In this document: positions 26,680 through 38,279 of the stretch, one piece after another
Layout of the letters: every line of letters begins with the position of its first letter
Numbering within the stretch: position 1 is the stretch's first letter
Assembly: GCA_016707705.1 (NCBI GenBank)
Contig: JADJHD010000034.1
Span: forward strand, 1-39,037
DNA from: Bacteroidales bacterium
GTDB taxonomy: Bacteria; Bacteroidota; Bacteroidia; Bacteroidales; UBA4417
Direction of reading: 5' to 3'
Length of the DNA stretch: 39,037 nt
Position numbers and translations under genes: made by a program
The notes under the pieces: model-generated
Database searches by the model: none
The model's input: the letters and a program-made list of their open reading frames with translations, nothing else
Told to the model about the DNA's origin: nothing

Positions 26680-26930
26680 TTTCCTCCTGTTAATTTCTTA
26701 TTTTGATCTATAGCCACTTGCGGGTGGATGAATCCATCGTGGTGGAATATATCATTTAACTTCCTATCCCTTCACATCCCCAAAAGTTTCACCAGTTCTG
26801 GGTGATTTCCCGTTGCAGGATTGAACTTAGTTTTGTTGTTCAGAAAACCTGAAGCCAGACGACCTGCTAAATGGTGCACAGCATCCCCTGCTTGCACCAT
26901 TCCGCAGGTCTTCCCAAACTTTACCCGACT
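26680..26930. other. Gap between the regulator and the damaged region
   Basis: About 250 bp with no gene and no clear promoter or terminator. From here to the right end, gene integrity drops sharply. Confidence 0.5.
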
Positions 26931-29900
26931 ATGACCAGAACTTTCCTGTTTTTCCTGCTGTTGCTGCTCATCAGCAAAGCCTTTCCTTTTCCCAGTTTGC
27001 AATCAATACCACGGCTCTCTGCCCGATAATTCCGCCGGACTGGATGTTAAATTCACCAATAAAGGCTTCCTGCCTCCAGATTGAGCACCGCCCAGCGTGT
27101 TGCGATTGCCAGTCCTGCTGCCGGACTACTACTTTTCAATACAGATCTTAACAGGCTTGAGTATTATGGAGGAGCTTCCATTGGATGGACTTCAGGTTCC
27201 GGACACGGATGGTCGCTGACGGGAAATGCCGGTACAATTGATACCGTCAACTTCCTCGGAACAACAGATAATGTACCATTGAATTTCGGGGTAAATAATC
27301 AGAAAGCAGGGAAAATTGACCTCACTAAACAGAATTCATTTTCGGTCCTTTGCTGGTTCAGCAACAACTCAGGTACAAATAATTCAGCATACAGGGCCAA
27401 CGCAATGCAAAGTAATGTGGCCGGAAGCAATGCAACAGCAATTGGAACAAATGCAATGCAATTTGTCAACAATTCAACGATCCCTTTTACAATTTACAAT
27501 GTAGCAGTTGGTTTTGAGGCAATAAGAGGGTCGGAAACATCTTCTGAAAATACAGGGATTTCGAACACTGCGATTGGTTATCAGGCTTTGAGAAATAATT
27601 CAGCGGAGGCTGGAATACGCAAGCAACGATAATTCGGGAACACAACCGAAACGCCAATCTGCATGGGAATGATGTTCTAAGAAGTAATACGTTGGATCAA
27701 AAACAGTCCTACGGTCTTAATTCACCCAGATTTAACATGTAACGGGGAAGCGGAACCTGCTTTGGCTTTCTGATGCCTTAGTATAGTACGAACCACATCT
27801 AATTTGTCTTTGGAGGGAAGTTCACCAACTCGAAATGTTAATGGATCCGAAACTTCGTTTAAGTTTGCTTAGTGCACAGATGGCCGGAGTGAGGAAATTA
27901 TAACAAACGGCAGTGGGAAATGAATGGCGCACGGATGTTTATTCAGCAAAAATTCCACTGCTAGTTGAAAATGGGGATGCAGTATTATATCAACTACCAC
28001 CGGTTTATTAATTCAACGTAGCAGTTGGTTTTGAAGCTTTAAAGTGGGGATTTCAGGTTACGGCAGGCAACCCGTGTAATTTCAAAACAGCGCAGGCTAC
28101 CAGGCGTGTTTGAACAAAAGTTCCGGTGACAACACTGCTAAGGGCTACATTGTTTTAAGCAAATACGTCCGGATCAGGCAATGTTGCGATAGGATCCTGT
28201 CCCTACTCGAAGTTTAATCAAGTTCCGTAACATACAACTGTAGCCGCCGGACCCGTCGCTATGGATGCTAATACTTCAGGAACGAAAACCTCGGCTTAGG
28301 CATAGGTGCATTGTTAGGAACAAAGGTTTCCGAAGTCACTAATGTCGCTTCACCCTGAAAGAATGCACTCTATGTGTAATTAAGTGGAGGAATGCATCGT
28401 TGACGTGTTCCGCAATGTATGCAATGTCTGTCGAATAACGGCAATTAGCACGGGAAACGCCATAAGTTCAGTAGGTCGAGGAAGTAAAGGTTGCTAATAG
28501 CGTTATAATGCGGTAGTAAATGAAGCAGTTTTGGCTTTATCAAGACCGCTCGCAAATATCGAAAATTCAAACGAACCGTCCAGGTTCAGTTCCGAGAGGA
28601 CCGAGGTATTGTTCAGGAATACGCCAACTTGCAACACTGTTTGGGACCACAGGTCATGCAATTCACAAACGACCAGAAACAATAACACGGCCCAGGCACA
28701 AGGCTGAAATAACAAATAACAACTCGGAAAGCTAAATTGCAGTTGCGATCAAATTTAAGTGGTCCAGAAATCAAGCGGTTACAATGATCAGCGTATTGGA
28801 ACTAAGGAGCAACTGAATCTATTCAAGAACTCAACAAAACCTTATATTTCATGGATAAGTGGCAGGTTGTTCAAATAAATCCGGTTAAAGGGTCTGCCAA
28901 GTTCCGCACCAATTCACGGCACAATAATACAAGCGATAGGCCATCAATTGTTCGACACTCAATACGAGCAGATGTTGGGGAATACAGCCGTTGTGCGGAA
29001 ATGACTTACTATTGCCAACAGCAATTCAGGCATTCAAAGCCAGTGGAACATCCGATTGGCTTATGACAGTCTCGAAGGCATCACTAAAAATCACAGCAAA
29101 CGGAAGTTATCGCAGTAAGAGTAAATAGCGCCAGTACGTAGCGACAATTCCGGTGTCGATTGAGTTTTCCACCACATTACTGCATGTAGGTAAACTAGGC
29201 TGCTCCAATGGCCACACTACACTAAAGTTCGGCGCAAATACAACGGTTTAAATAATACTGCCAGGACAATCATTATACCTCAAGTCAAGCAATAACAAGG
29301 AAGATTCCGGAAACGACAATTGGCTATTGGCTAAATGTCGAGACAATGTGCCAAGTAATAATGGCAATCGTATTATAGAAAATGCTAGGCAAAACTTATG
29401 TAACAACACAATCACCATCCTTTGAAAATTATAATGGCTGCTTAGTTATGAAGCCTTTGAAGGTCGTCTACTGGGTGCATATCTAACATTAGGCGACAAT
29501 AATACAGCCCCTGAGGCCCAGACATTGCTGGTGAATCTATCAGGTACTGCCAACACTGTTGTTGGAACAGGCCATGTATAAGAATACTAACGGTTACAAC
29601 ACTACTGCAACCGATAGGTGCATAGTTTAACAATACAACCGGAATTAATAACAGTGCTGTTGGAACCAGTCTCTGAAGAATTAGATTGGTTGTTCTAACA
29701 GTAGCGTCAATCGGCTTGAATTCCTAAGGCATTAACACCACTGGTAGCAATAATTCAGCCCTTGGAACAGGTGCAGACGTCGGCGCACGGAATCTTTCAA
29801 ATGCTACAGCAATGGAAGCGGAGCAGTTGTTAAGGTGCCATTTGCAATAAAATCAGACTGGGGAATACCAGCGTTACTCCATTGAAGGCCAGGCAGCTTA

Positions 29901-30379
29901 CAGCCTTCCTCTCGACGGTCAAGTCCAAAGCATAATCCTCTCTTGAAGATGGCATCAAGGCCTGACTTTCATCCCGAAACTCAAACCGGTACTTTACAAT
30001 TTTGATAGCCGGAATTGGAGGAATATCTCGTTAAAAATCTCCCGACAGCCTCCAGCGTACCATCTTGATGAATCTGATTTAGTCAGGTTTCAGCCATCCG
30101 GCAATTGGGATTTGTTGCTCAGGATGTGGAAAATGCAATGCAGGAAACTGGTACCTGACTCCAACTGACTATGCGTAAACCAACCGATGTCGATGATCAC
30201 TATTCTGGTCCTGCAGCCTCTTTGGTGGTCCTTTGGCAAAAGGTATGCAGGAGCAGCAGCAAACGGTTGACGTCCGATAAACTGAAAACCAAAGCTTCGG
30301 GAAGAAAAACCAACAGTCTGGAATCCGTTAACTCTCAATTGAGAGCAGGCTAAAGGCAATTGAAGAGAAAATAAGATAA
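26931..30379 (+). pseudogene. Damaged long N-module/NTAxG/S74 fibre gene
   Basis: The start ATG at 26931 begins a signal-like peptide (MTRTFLFFLLLLLISKAF). The N-module is then readable only across several frames: FAINTTALCPDNSAGLDVK, KGFLPP, LSTAQRVAIASPAAGLLLF, then ASIGWTSGSGHGWSLTGN. From about 27350 to 29900 the DNA still shows NTAxG-like repeats (AATACTGC, AACAATTCA, GGAAC blocks) but in constantly changing frames with many stops. The S74 end is recognisable at about 29930-30379 (KLKPV, QIGFVAQDVENAMQE, PTDVDDHYS, and IEEKIR before the stop). One clear error type is loss of a C in the CCC of a Pro-Arg codon pair at about 27076. The intact gene would be about 1150 residues. Confidence 0.75.
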
Positions 30380-30419
30380 GAAGAAATCACTACTCACTTA
30401 CTCTTTTTCTAGGAGTCAT

Positions 30420-32808
30420 AATTCGAAAACACTTCTTCTGGCTCAGGTTGCAATCAATAGCGATGGCACATTACCTGATAACTCAGCCGGACTCGATGGT
30501 GAAATTCAACAATAAGGGGCTTCCTTCCTCCCCGCTGACAACTACACAACGGAATGCTATTGTCAGCCCTGCTGCAGGACTTCTTATTTACAATACAAAC
30601 CTTAACAGGCTTGAGTATTATGGAGGAGCTTCCATTGGATGGACTTCAGGTTCTGGAAACGGATGGTCGCTGACGGAAATGCCGGTACAATTGATTCAGT
30701 AAACTTCCTCGGAACAACAGATAATGTTGGATTGAATTTCAGGGTAAACAATCAGAAGGCAGGGAAAATTGACCCTGTGAAGAATAATATATTTCTAGGT
30801 CCTCTATCAGGGGGGAATAATAATTCTGGCATCAATAATTCCGCTGGGGCAAATGCCTATACAAGGCAATGTAGCAGGAAACAATGCAACAGCTGTTGGA
30901 GCAAATGCATTGCAATATTCGAACAAACACTCTCCAGTTCATTTCTGAAATTACAAAGCAGCAGTTGGGGCTTGAGGCAATCAGAGGATCAAATGGTTCT
31001 TAAAGAAAATACCGGAAACTTAAACACAAAGTAGGCTACCAGACCTTAAAGAACAATACTGGGAAGCTGGAATACAGCAGGTGGTTACAACGCAATAACT
31101 TCCAATACAACCGGTTATGCTAATACGGTTACATGGGGTGATGCAATGAAGACAAATACAACTGGATATAATAACAGCCTAATGGACTAAATTCACTTCT
31201 ATAATAATAATTCAGGAGCCAACAACTCTGCCTATGGTGTTGGCAGCCCATATTTTAACTACAATGGACTATCAAACCTTGCATTCGGGAGGGGTCATTG
31301 AACTACAATATCAGAGGAAACGAAAATGTTGCTGTAGGAACTAACGCAATGTTTAGCAATGTTGCAGGTAACAATGCAACAGCAATTGGAACAGGGGCCA
31401 GGTATTACTCCAACAGTTCTTCACACCCTTAGTAGGACATAATGTCGCCGTAGGATTTGAAGCCTTGAGAGGCCCTTCCAATGCGCAATTGAACACCGGA
31501 CATTGATAATACAGCTGCTGGCTTCAAGCTCTCACAAAATAATAACAGCAATGGCTTCTTTAATACTGCAAGAAGGGTTAGTGCTTTAGTAAACAATTCA
31601 ACAGGAATAACTTCACTGCAAGTGGTGTGTATTCACTCTTCGATAATACAACTGGTACCAATAATCTCACTACTGGAAATGCTGAAAAATTACTTCTAAC
31701 ACGACAGGAAGCAACAATTTGGCAATAGGCTTGAATTCATGGAAAACTCAGCTGGGAATAAGGCAACAGCAATCTGAATCAGTGCAATGGCTCATATTGA
31801 ACAATTCTTCTGTTGCATTTTGACAATAATCTGTTGCAGTAGGTTTTGAAGCCTCCTGAGGCTCGAAGAGTCCGGCTTCAAACACAGGTAACAATAACAA
31901 AGGGGAATGGTTGAGTTGTTAGACATTGCTGTAAATTAACAGGAACTCCAACACTGCTGGTCGAATGCAGGCTATGTAAAGAACACTACCGGATACAATA
32001 ATACCGCAAACGGAGTTAATGCATTGTATATAACAATACTACCGGAATCAATAATAGCGCTTATTGGTACCAGTTCTCTTTTCAAATAACTCAACAGGTA
32101 ACCCGAACACTGCTATCGGCTTAAATTCCCTTGTTCTTAACAGGGGGCCTACGCGGCAATAATTCAGCCTTTGGAGCAGGAAAGACGCCGCTCCGTGGAA
32201 TCTTTTCAAATGCGACTGTTCACAGGGAAGCGGAGTTTTGTAGGGTCCAGCAATAAAACCAGGCTTAACAGGCAGCAGTACTACTCCATTGAAGGCCAGG
32301 CTTAGCAGCTTTCCGGACGGTCGCGCTTCAAGTATAACCTTTCAGAGGATAACAAGCGGGCCTCGACTTTATCCTTGAAACTCAAACCGGTACTATGCTA
32401 CCTCGACAGCCGAAATCGAGGAATACCTCGCAAAATTCCTGATAGCCTCCCAGCATGACCATCTTGATGAATCCGATTTGAGTCAGCCTTCAGTCATCAG
32501 GCAAAGTGATTTGTTGCTCAGGATGCTGAAAATGCAACGGTGAGAGTGGTTATGACTTTCAACGGACTTACGTATCAGCCAACTGATGCAGATGATCACT
32601 ATTCTGTGTCCTATAGCCTGCTGTTCCACTTCAGAAAGGGAATGCAGGAGCAGTAGCAAATCATTGAGTCCGATAAATTGGAAAATAGTTGCCCTGAAAC
32701 AGAAAATCAGCAACCTTGAATCCATTAACTCTGAATTCGAAAATCTGAAAACAGTAAATGTTCAATTGAGGAAAGACCGAAGGCAATTGGAAGAGAAAAT
32801 AAGAGTAA
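30420..32808 (+). pseudogene. Second damaged N-module/NTAxG/S74 fibre gene
   Basis: It directly follows the previous damaged gene and is its paralogue (GGASIGWTSGSGNGWSLT at about 30624-30680). The signal peptide is mostly missing: only KTLLLAQVAIN can be pieced together before the N-module. Frames change often, for example by an added G in GATGTGAAA (about 30497), an added G in AAGGGC (about 30516) and a lost G in ACGGGAAAT (about 30676), so the clearest errors are 1-nt changes in or next to homopolymers. NTAxG repeats cover about 30840-32240. A broken S74 domain (YNLSED, LKPV, SDESDLSQPS, DADDHYS) and a coiled coil (KISNLESINSE) end with EEKIR. Intact length would be about 790 residues. Confidence 0.75.
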
Positions 32809-32840
32809 ACAGTGAATCTTGCATAAAAACCTCTATTCAA

Positions 32841-33244
32841 CGAATACGCGAATAAAGGAACGAATGAGATCTAAACATTCGCGGAAAACCCTTCCATTCA
32901 GTGAAAGTCGCCACGAATACGAATCAAAAGAACGAATGAGATTCTTGAAACATCTGTGCCAAAAATCTGTAGCCAAAACCCTACCATTCAAGCAAAGCCG
33001 CCACCTAACAGCCGAATAAAAGAACGAACGAGATTCGTAACATTCGTGCATTCGAGGCAAAACCCTTTCCAACTGAAGAAAAGTTGCCACGAATACGCGA
33101 ATAAGGAAACGAGTACGAGATTCGCCAACATTCGTGCATTCGTATAAAACCCTTTCCACTATAGTTGCCAGGAATATGAACAAAGCGGAACGAATGGAGA
33201 TTCAAAACATTCGAGCATCCTGTATAAAAACCTTCCTATTGTGA
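32841..33244. repeat. Cluster of five ~80-bp repeats with inverted ends
   Basis: Five imperfect copies (about 32841-32908, 32909-32997, 32998-33083, 33084-33163, 33164-33244) share the order GCCACGAATACGCGAATAA, AAGAACGAATGAGATTCG, TAAACATTCGTGCATTCGTG, GCAAAACCCTTTCCATTC. GCCACGAAT at the left (32910-32918, 33086-33094) and ATTCGTGGC-like sequence at the right (33050-33058) form inverted ends, so each unit could fold back on itself. The copies are contiguous, without unique spacers. Short open frames across them are translations of the repeat. From memory, sequences of this type are dispersed in many Bacteroidota genomes. Confidence 0.8.
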
Positions 33245-33250
33245 TTGGAA

Positions 33251-33616
33251 TCAACCATGGTATTTTTCTGCAGTTCAGTTTAAGTTTTCAAACAATCAGC
33301 AGGCTAGTTTATTATGTGAGACCTTCAGGTAATTGATGCATTGAGCAACAACCCCTCCGGAATAGAAGAAACTCCTTTACCTCCAGGATAATGCTGTCGT
33401 AAACAACAAAATCGGCATAAATCGATGAGGTAAAATAATATCCTTGCAATGCACAACATACCCTTCAAATGGAATATCCGCTTCTTTTGAATCTATACTC
33501 GGGCGGCATCTTTATAGACACCTCCAGAAATCCAGCCCTAATTGATTGTGTACATCCATACAGACATCAATAATGGAATAGCTTTGGTCTTTAAAATATA
33601 TCACTCACTAATACAT
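33251..33616 (-). pseudogene. GxxExxY protein (PD-(D/E)XK nuclease superfamily), damaged
   Basis: Pieced together from three frames on the minus strand, the product reads IYFKDQSYSIIDVCMDVHNQ, LGLDF, FLEVSIKMPPEYRFKRSGYS, EGYVVHCKDIILPHRF, IYADFVVYDSIILEVKE, GGVVAQCINYLKVSHNKLAC, KLKLNCRKIPW. This is the full-length pattern of the GxxExxY family (TIGR04256/PF13366), about 122 residues. The Asp of YADFVV and the ExK of ILEVK (EVK codons at 33375-33383) are the expected PD-(D/E)XK residues. The signature Gly-x-x-Glu segment is itself disrupted by a frameshift. At least five frame changes occur in 366 bp. The family's biological role is not established. Confidence 0.75.
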
Positions 33617-33718
33617 TAAATAAATAAATCAGAATATTAGGTGCCAATAACAACTAAATGTATTAATAAATTAAACTCACACTGGTATTCATGGCATAAC
33701 TTCATCCCTCTTTCAAAG

Positions 33719-33786
33719 TCGCTAATGAATACACGAATAAAAGAACGAATCATTCGTAAACATTGGGCATTCGTGGCTGCAAAACC
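33719..33786. repeat. Solo copy of the ~80-bp repeat
   Basis: GAATACACGAATAAAAGAAC, GAATCATTCGTAAACATT, GGGCATTCGTGGC and AAAACC match the five-copy cluster at 32841 in the same order and orientation. The copy lies just upstream of the GxxExxY gene, while the cluster lies just downstream, so the gene is bracketed. Confidence 0.75.
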
Positions 33787-33839
33787 TGACTTCATCGGCA
33801 CCTCATCTGCAACACCTCCCAGCCTCATTTAATCTATGC

Positions 33840-35300
33840 ACCAGATGTTTTGGGCAACTGAGGGTCCTGAAATATCCTGCAAGCAGTCCTACAACCCCAT
33901 CACCATGGGTCACTTGAATCCCCTTAAGCCAAGTGAAAAACTTATCAGACGATTCCCTGTCCTCAATAGGCTACCATTGCTGCTATCAATCAAGGGCGAT
34001 GCTGCCCAAAATGAGCGGACGAATCTTGATCTTTTCTTCCCGATCAGATTTCTTTTCCCAGTTCTCGATCAATCCTGGCAGTAAAGCCAGCAACAGGAAT
34101 AACTATAACACTGCCTTGATGGTAAAGCGTATTGCTTGTGGATTGACGTTCGGGATCTCAATTTGTTCCAAACTCTCGGAAGGCGTTAACTTTTCCGCCT
34201 TTTTCGCCAACAAGCACTAAAACTTGAATAATCAACAAGGCTGCCCAATGAGGATAGCCCCAGCGAAATGGGAACCATTCTGTTTCCGGAAACCCCTTTC
34301 AGTGAAAGATGACTGGGCAAGGACTGAATTCCCATGCTCTTGTATCTTTCCCGTCAAACCCAGGATAATTGCCAGCTCTAATTCCCAGCTTTTGGTTATC
34401 CAAGCGGATTGCGCACCGTCAGAATTTATTTCCAACAGAGTCGTGATCTCTTCAGCCTGAATACTCAAGTCAAGCGTGTGCCAGTTGATCGAATGGCCCG
34501 AATGGATTTGAAACGGCACCAAATGATACCAGAATATCTTCAAAAGCCGACAACTGCTTCTGTCCGGGTATGGTCATGTTGCCAGCTTCCCTAACTTCCA
34601 TTGGCAGGAAACGGATGCTTCCTTCAGCTTTTTACTGAAATCATACTTAAGAGGAGCTGCATCAATAAAGAGAATTCGATAGAAAACTGATTTCCTTGTC
34701 CCGGTTCCCCTGGCATAAAAGAGTTCCGGCAGCGAATAATCCGGCATTGGCGGAGGTGTCAATTTATCGGGCAACACTGACTATTTCAACCCTGACTAAT
34801 GGTAATCCTTCGCTTGAGCAACAGCTTTTTCTTCTCCTGCCTTAGGCTTGAATCCACTCAATTCTTTCTCAACTCATGGAGGTATCCAATATCCGGCCGT
34901 ATTGGTACTGACTTCTAGAATGCTACTTTCTGCTGCAGCAACTGTGTGGGTCACCAGTGTCGATGCCGCCTCTTTTACCTGTTGGGCACCAGGAATAGGG
35001 GAGAACCAGCGATATTATGAGTGATAAATATTGAGCTTCTTATAGAGAGTTGGATATGTAGACAGAATATGAACCTTAGTAATCTGTAAAGTATTCAACT
35101 CCTTTCAGATTTTGGAAAGAATCTGTACCACAACAGATCCTCGTTTGGGAATTGGGAATTGATATTCCAGGTGTTGACGGTCAGATCACATTGAAAACGC
35201 AGCAATATTTTTACTGATTAGACCCAAGATATTATACTTCTCAGCCGCAGCAGAGATATTTGTTAGTCATTGACCGCAATGTGTGCCGTAAACTGGACCT
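33840..35300 (-). pseudogene. Unidentified damaged minus-strand coding region
   Basis: Protein-like sequence is readable on the minus strand but shifts frame repeatedly. In order of translation: GAQQVKEAASTLVTHTVAAA, EVSTNTAGYWIPP, ELSGFKPKAGEEKAVAQAKD, LTPPPMPDYSLPELF, EVREAGNMTIPGQKQLSAFE, LVSFGAVSNPFGPFDQLAH, LDLSIQAEEITTLLEINSDG, QIEIPNVNPQAIRFTIKAVL, LFLLLALLPGLIENWEKKSD, and DRESSDKFFTWLKGIQVTH. One hydrophobic segment suggests a membrane helix. I do not recognise a family, and cannot tell whether this is one gene or two. Confidence 0.35.
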
Positions 35301-35303
35301 CTT

Positions 35304-37902
35304 CTACTGAATAATCCGTCTTTGGTGATGAACTCCTTTTCGGTTAGAATAAATACGCAGAATGTAAATTCCGGAGGGTATTCTCTTCAATGAAATGGAG
35401 TAAATTATTCCTAAATCTTTCAGCACATAAGTATCAGTTAGAATTCTACAAGAGAAGTAAATATCTCAACCTGTGAAATCTTATAGCTATTTGATTTTAT
35501 CAGAATATCGCTAGTTACGGATTGGGAGATATCATTATTCCTTGTGCTGAAACATCAGCCTGATTCCTGAAAATAAATCCAATTGTATAGCATCGCAGTT
35601 GGATAGTGGAATTGCAGGCATTGGCAGATTCAAGGCAAACCTCGTAATCTGCGGCTCCGTGAAAAGTTGTGAATAGGATTAAATTCATTTGGAAATATCG
35701 CCAGTCCTAAAATCCCACATCACAGTTTTCTGCAAATAATGATTGATTGACAAACCAACAAAGAAGTTTCGGGGATAGTCATATCTGAATCTGCTGAAGG
35801 TTCCCTGATATTGTAAGTGACAATATGCTCGTAGGAGAGATTTTTCTCGTATCTATTCTTTATAGAGGCAGGCCATAATAATTTCTTCCAAACTGATAGG
35901 TATGAGTCGGATTTTGAACTGTGGATTGTTGTCCGGTCCCAAAACTTACACAGCCATGTTACATTCTGCCTGGTTAGCAAAATTCTGAGAAAGATTAATA
36001 AACTGAACGGGCTGAACTCCTCCAGGCCGTTGTTGCATAATCAAAAGATGCATGACGTAAATTCCATACATTAAATGTGTGTCACGTTGTTCGGACAGCC
36101 CATGGTGTCAACAACGGAAAGAGTTACGGTATCACATCCTTGTCTATGTACACATGCTTTGGATTGCTTACCGAAACTGATCCATCCTCAAATTCCCAAA
36201 GCCATGTTGCAATTGTTTTCTGGGTCCATCATCATTGTGGATCCAAAGAAACAGCCTTCACTCAAACATGCAGTAGTACTTGTAAAGTCAATGAGCACTG
36301 ATTACTGATGACCCGCTTGACTATTGTATCCATGCAACCGGTATTCGTCACAACAAGCATTACATTGGTGCCGTTAGGGCGAACACGTGCATGGGATTAC
36401 TAGAGGGCAGCCACAGCATGACCCAAGCAGGATCTTGAAATTCACTGCCAGTTAATAATATTTCCTCGCCTCCATTCAGGGGAAGTACGATCTGCAAAGT
36501 AAACTGCCAGGTTTGGTGCAATCGCCTGTACAAGGAAATTTGTACTGGTAGAGGTAAAGGAAAACAACAGGAAAAGTCACAGAGCTGGCGTATCCCCCCA
36601 TTGGTGATTTTGTGGTGAGCGATACGTAGTATGTTCCGCGGGAGTTCTGGGCATGAACATGCTGCACATTCGATTTTCAGGAAAAATAATAGTTTCGGTT
36701 GTACCATCCCGAAATTTTAGATCCATTTCAAAATATACCCAGAAGTGTGCTTGAGCAGTCGTTGAACATTACTGGCTGATTAGGTGCAACTGGAATCAGT
36801 GATAAAATTCAGTACCAACCTGATTGGGTCCGTAATGCCAGCAAACCAGGTTGCCCCGCTTCGACATGCCGTTCTAAGGTGAATAATACCAACATACCAC
36901 ACATGGCTTCGCTTAAAGTCAAAGGAGTTGATCACCCCAGATAATAGTTTCCGGTGTATTTGGCCTGTCATAAAGGTAAATATATATCTTCCATGGGAAC
37001 CTAATTGCATTGTCTCTATGCTATGCCGTGTTGGCACAAAAGTTATTAATGTTCGATGCCAGGTCAACCTGATAGATTTCGGAACATCATAGGATGCGTG
37101 AAACATAAGCTTGGTGTTGTTCCCTGAAAACTCTAACTCCATAGTTGCATCGGGATAAGCATATTCAAGACTTGTAGGCTACCACCGGTAGCAGGATCAA
37201 AATTATAGATTTCAGCACGCTTTTGATAGTAGGTGGCCGCGTAAGCAGGTTTCCGGGTCAGAAGAAATTTTCAGATAACCCTGGAGGCCTGCTGACAGGC
37301 CCTGTTCCACTGACCACAGCATTATTGGACAAAACCGTATTGAAGCAACCAAATAGCTTTTTAAAATAATAAAGTTGTCCTGTTCATGGATGACAACTCA
37401 GATGTCCTGATGATTTTCTTGCAGAAAATGCGCAGTCATTTTCAGTGTAGTTCCCTTCCTGTATAGATATTTTCTTTAAAACAACCCCACCCATGCCATT
37501 GTTTTGTGTCATGTCCACCACTGAATATGTGAAATTTCCGTTACTGTAAGTATAATCAAGGGTAAATATCAGGTATTGTGTTGTTGAACCCGGGTTGTAA
37601 ATTGTTGGTCAGACTGCGTAGTATGCATTTTTCACAAAGTCAGCTCCGTTACTCAAGATACTATGATCCCATCGTAATAATCGTAACACCATCCGTGAAC
37701 AACAGTTCACCATTGCCGCGTAGCTTACGCTAGCAATTTCCATCGCGTTTAGGTCTGGACCATTTTGAAGAGCTGCTGCACCCTGAATTAAAAAGTCCAG
37801 TCCTGAACATAAGAGCCAAAAATACCGGATGTTCCCTGTTTCAGCCACGAACAAAATATGGGATACCAATAATCTGAGAATAACATTAAAAATACTTTTC
37901 AT
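35304..37902 (-). pseudogene. Damaged T9SS cargo protein with WD40-like and PKD segments
   Basis: The start codon (37902-37900) begins MKSIFNVILRLLVSHILF. Across frames the N-terminal part reads GIFGSY, GLDF, then DGVTI, YDGIIVS and LSNGADFVKNAYYA, then PGSTTQYLIFTLDYTYSNGN, FTYSVVDMTQNNGMGGVVL, MELEFSGNNTKLMFHASYDV and EIYQVDLASNINNFCANTA. That is the propeller-like N-terminal region of large T9SS gliding/surface proteins. PKD-type segments follow (ATWLWEFEDGSVSVSNPKHV, then TVTLSVVDTMGCPNNVTHTF at about 36090-36270). The end is a T9SS type A tail: PVTSDILIKSNSYKISQVEI, then ISLKRIPSGIYILRIYSNRK and EFITK. A TAG stop fits at 35304-35306 after one frame correction. Intact length would be about 865 residues. 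The surface location is inferred from the tail. Confidence 0.65.
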
Positions 37903-37904
37903 AA

Positions 37905-38270
37905 TTGAATATTTGGGAGTGTTAAGAATCGAAAATGATTTAGAAGGTTCAAATCCTGAAGTCTGAAATGTAATTTGACTAAACCGAATACAGTATATAC
38001 TTATCCTGCTGTTTGTGGCTTGTTTTTCACAAGTTACAGTACAATAATCCGAATTATTGATAAATATCAAAATGTTGTATATTTAATTCAAAATGGATGT
38101 ATCTTTAAGCTCAATATTAACAATTTATGATTGCTTTAAATATTTTATGAAGATGTAAATCGTTCGTTTAAGGCTTACTCTCCGAGAACTTTTAGCTAAT
38201 ACAAAATAGTCTGTTAGAGCAATGATTGATTAAAATTCGGATGAGTTTCTTTCAGTTCATGATCATTTAT
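37905..38270. other. AT-rich gap upstream of the damaged T9SS gene
   Basis: About 365 bp with no gene on either strand that I can support. It precedes the start of the minus-strand T9SS gene and presumably holds its promoter, but no clear -33/-7 pair was found. Confidence 0.45.
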
Positions 38271-38279
38271 TATTTCCTT

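Noticed and set aside
26931..32808. Genuine decayed pseudogenes under relaxed selection
   Set aside because: Not accepted as the first explanation, because unrelated genes on both strands are damaged alike from one point onward and many changes are 1-nt homopolymer errors. Read mapping is needed to decide.
32819..33205. Several 60-116-residue open frames on both strands
   Set aside because: They are translations of the ~80-bp repeat cluster and do not resemble proteins.
32841..33244. CRISPR array
   Set aside because: The units are ~80 bp, contiguous and without unique spacers, and no cas genes are seen.
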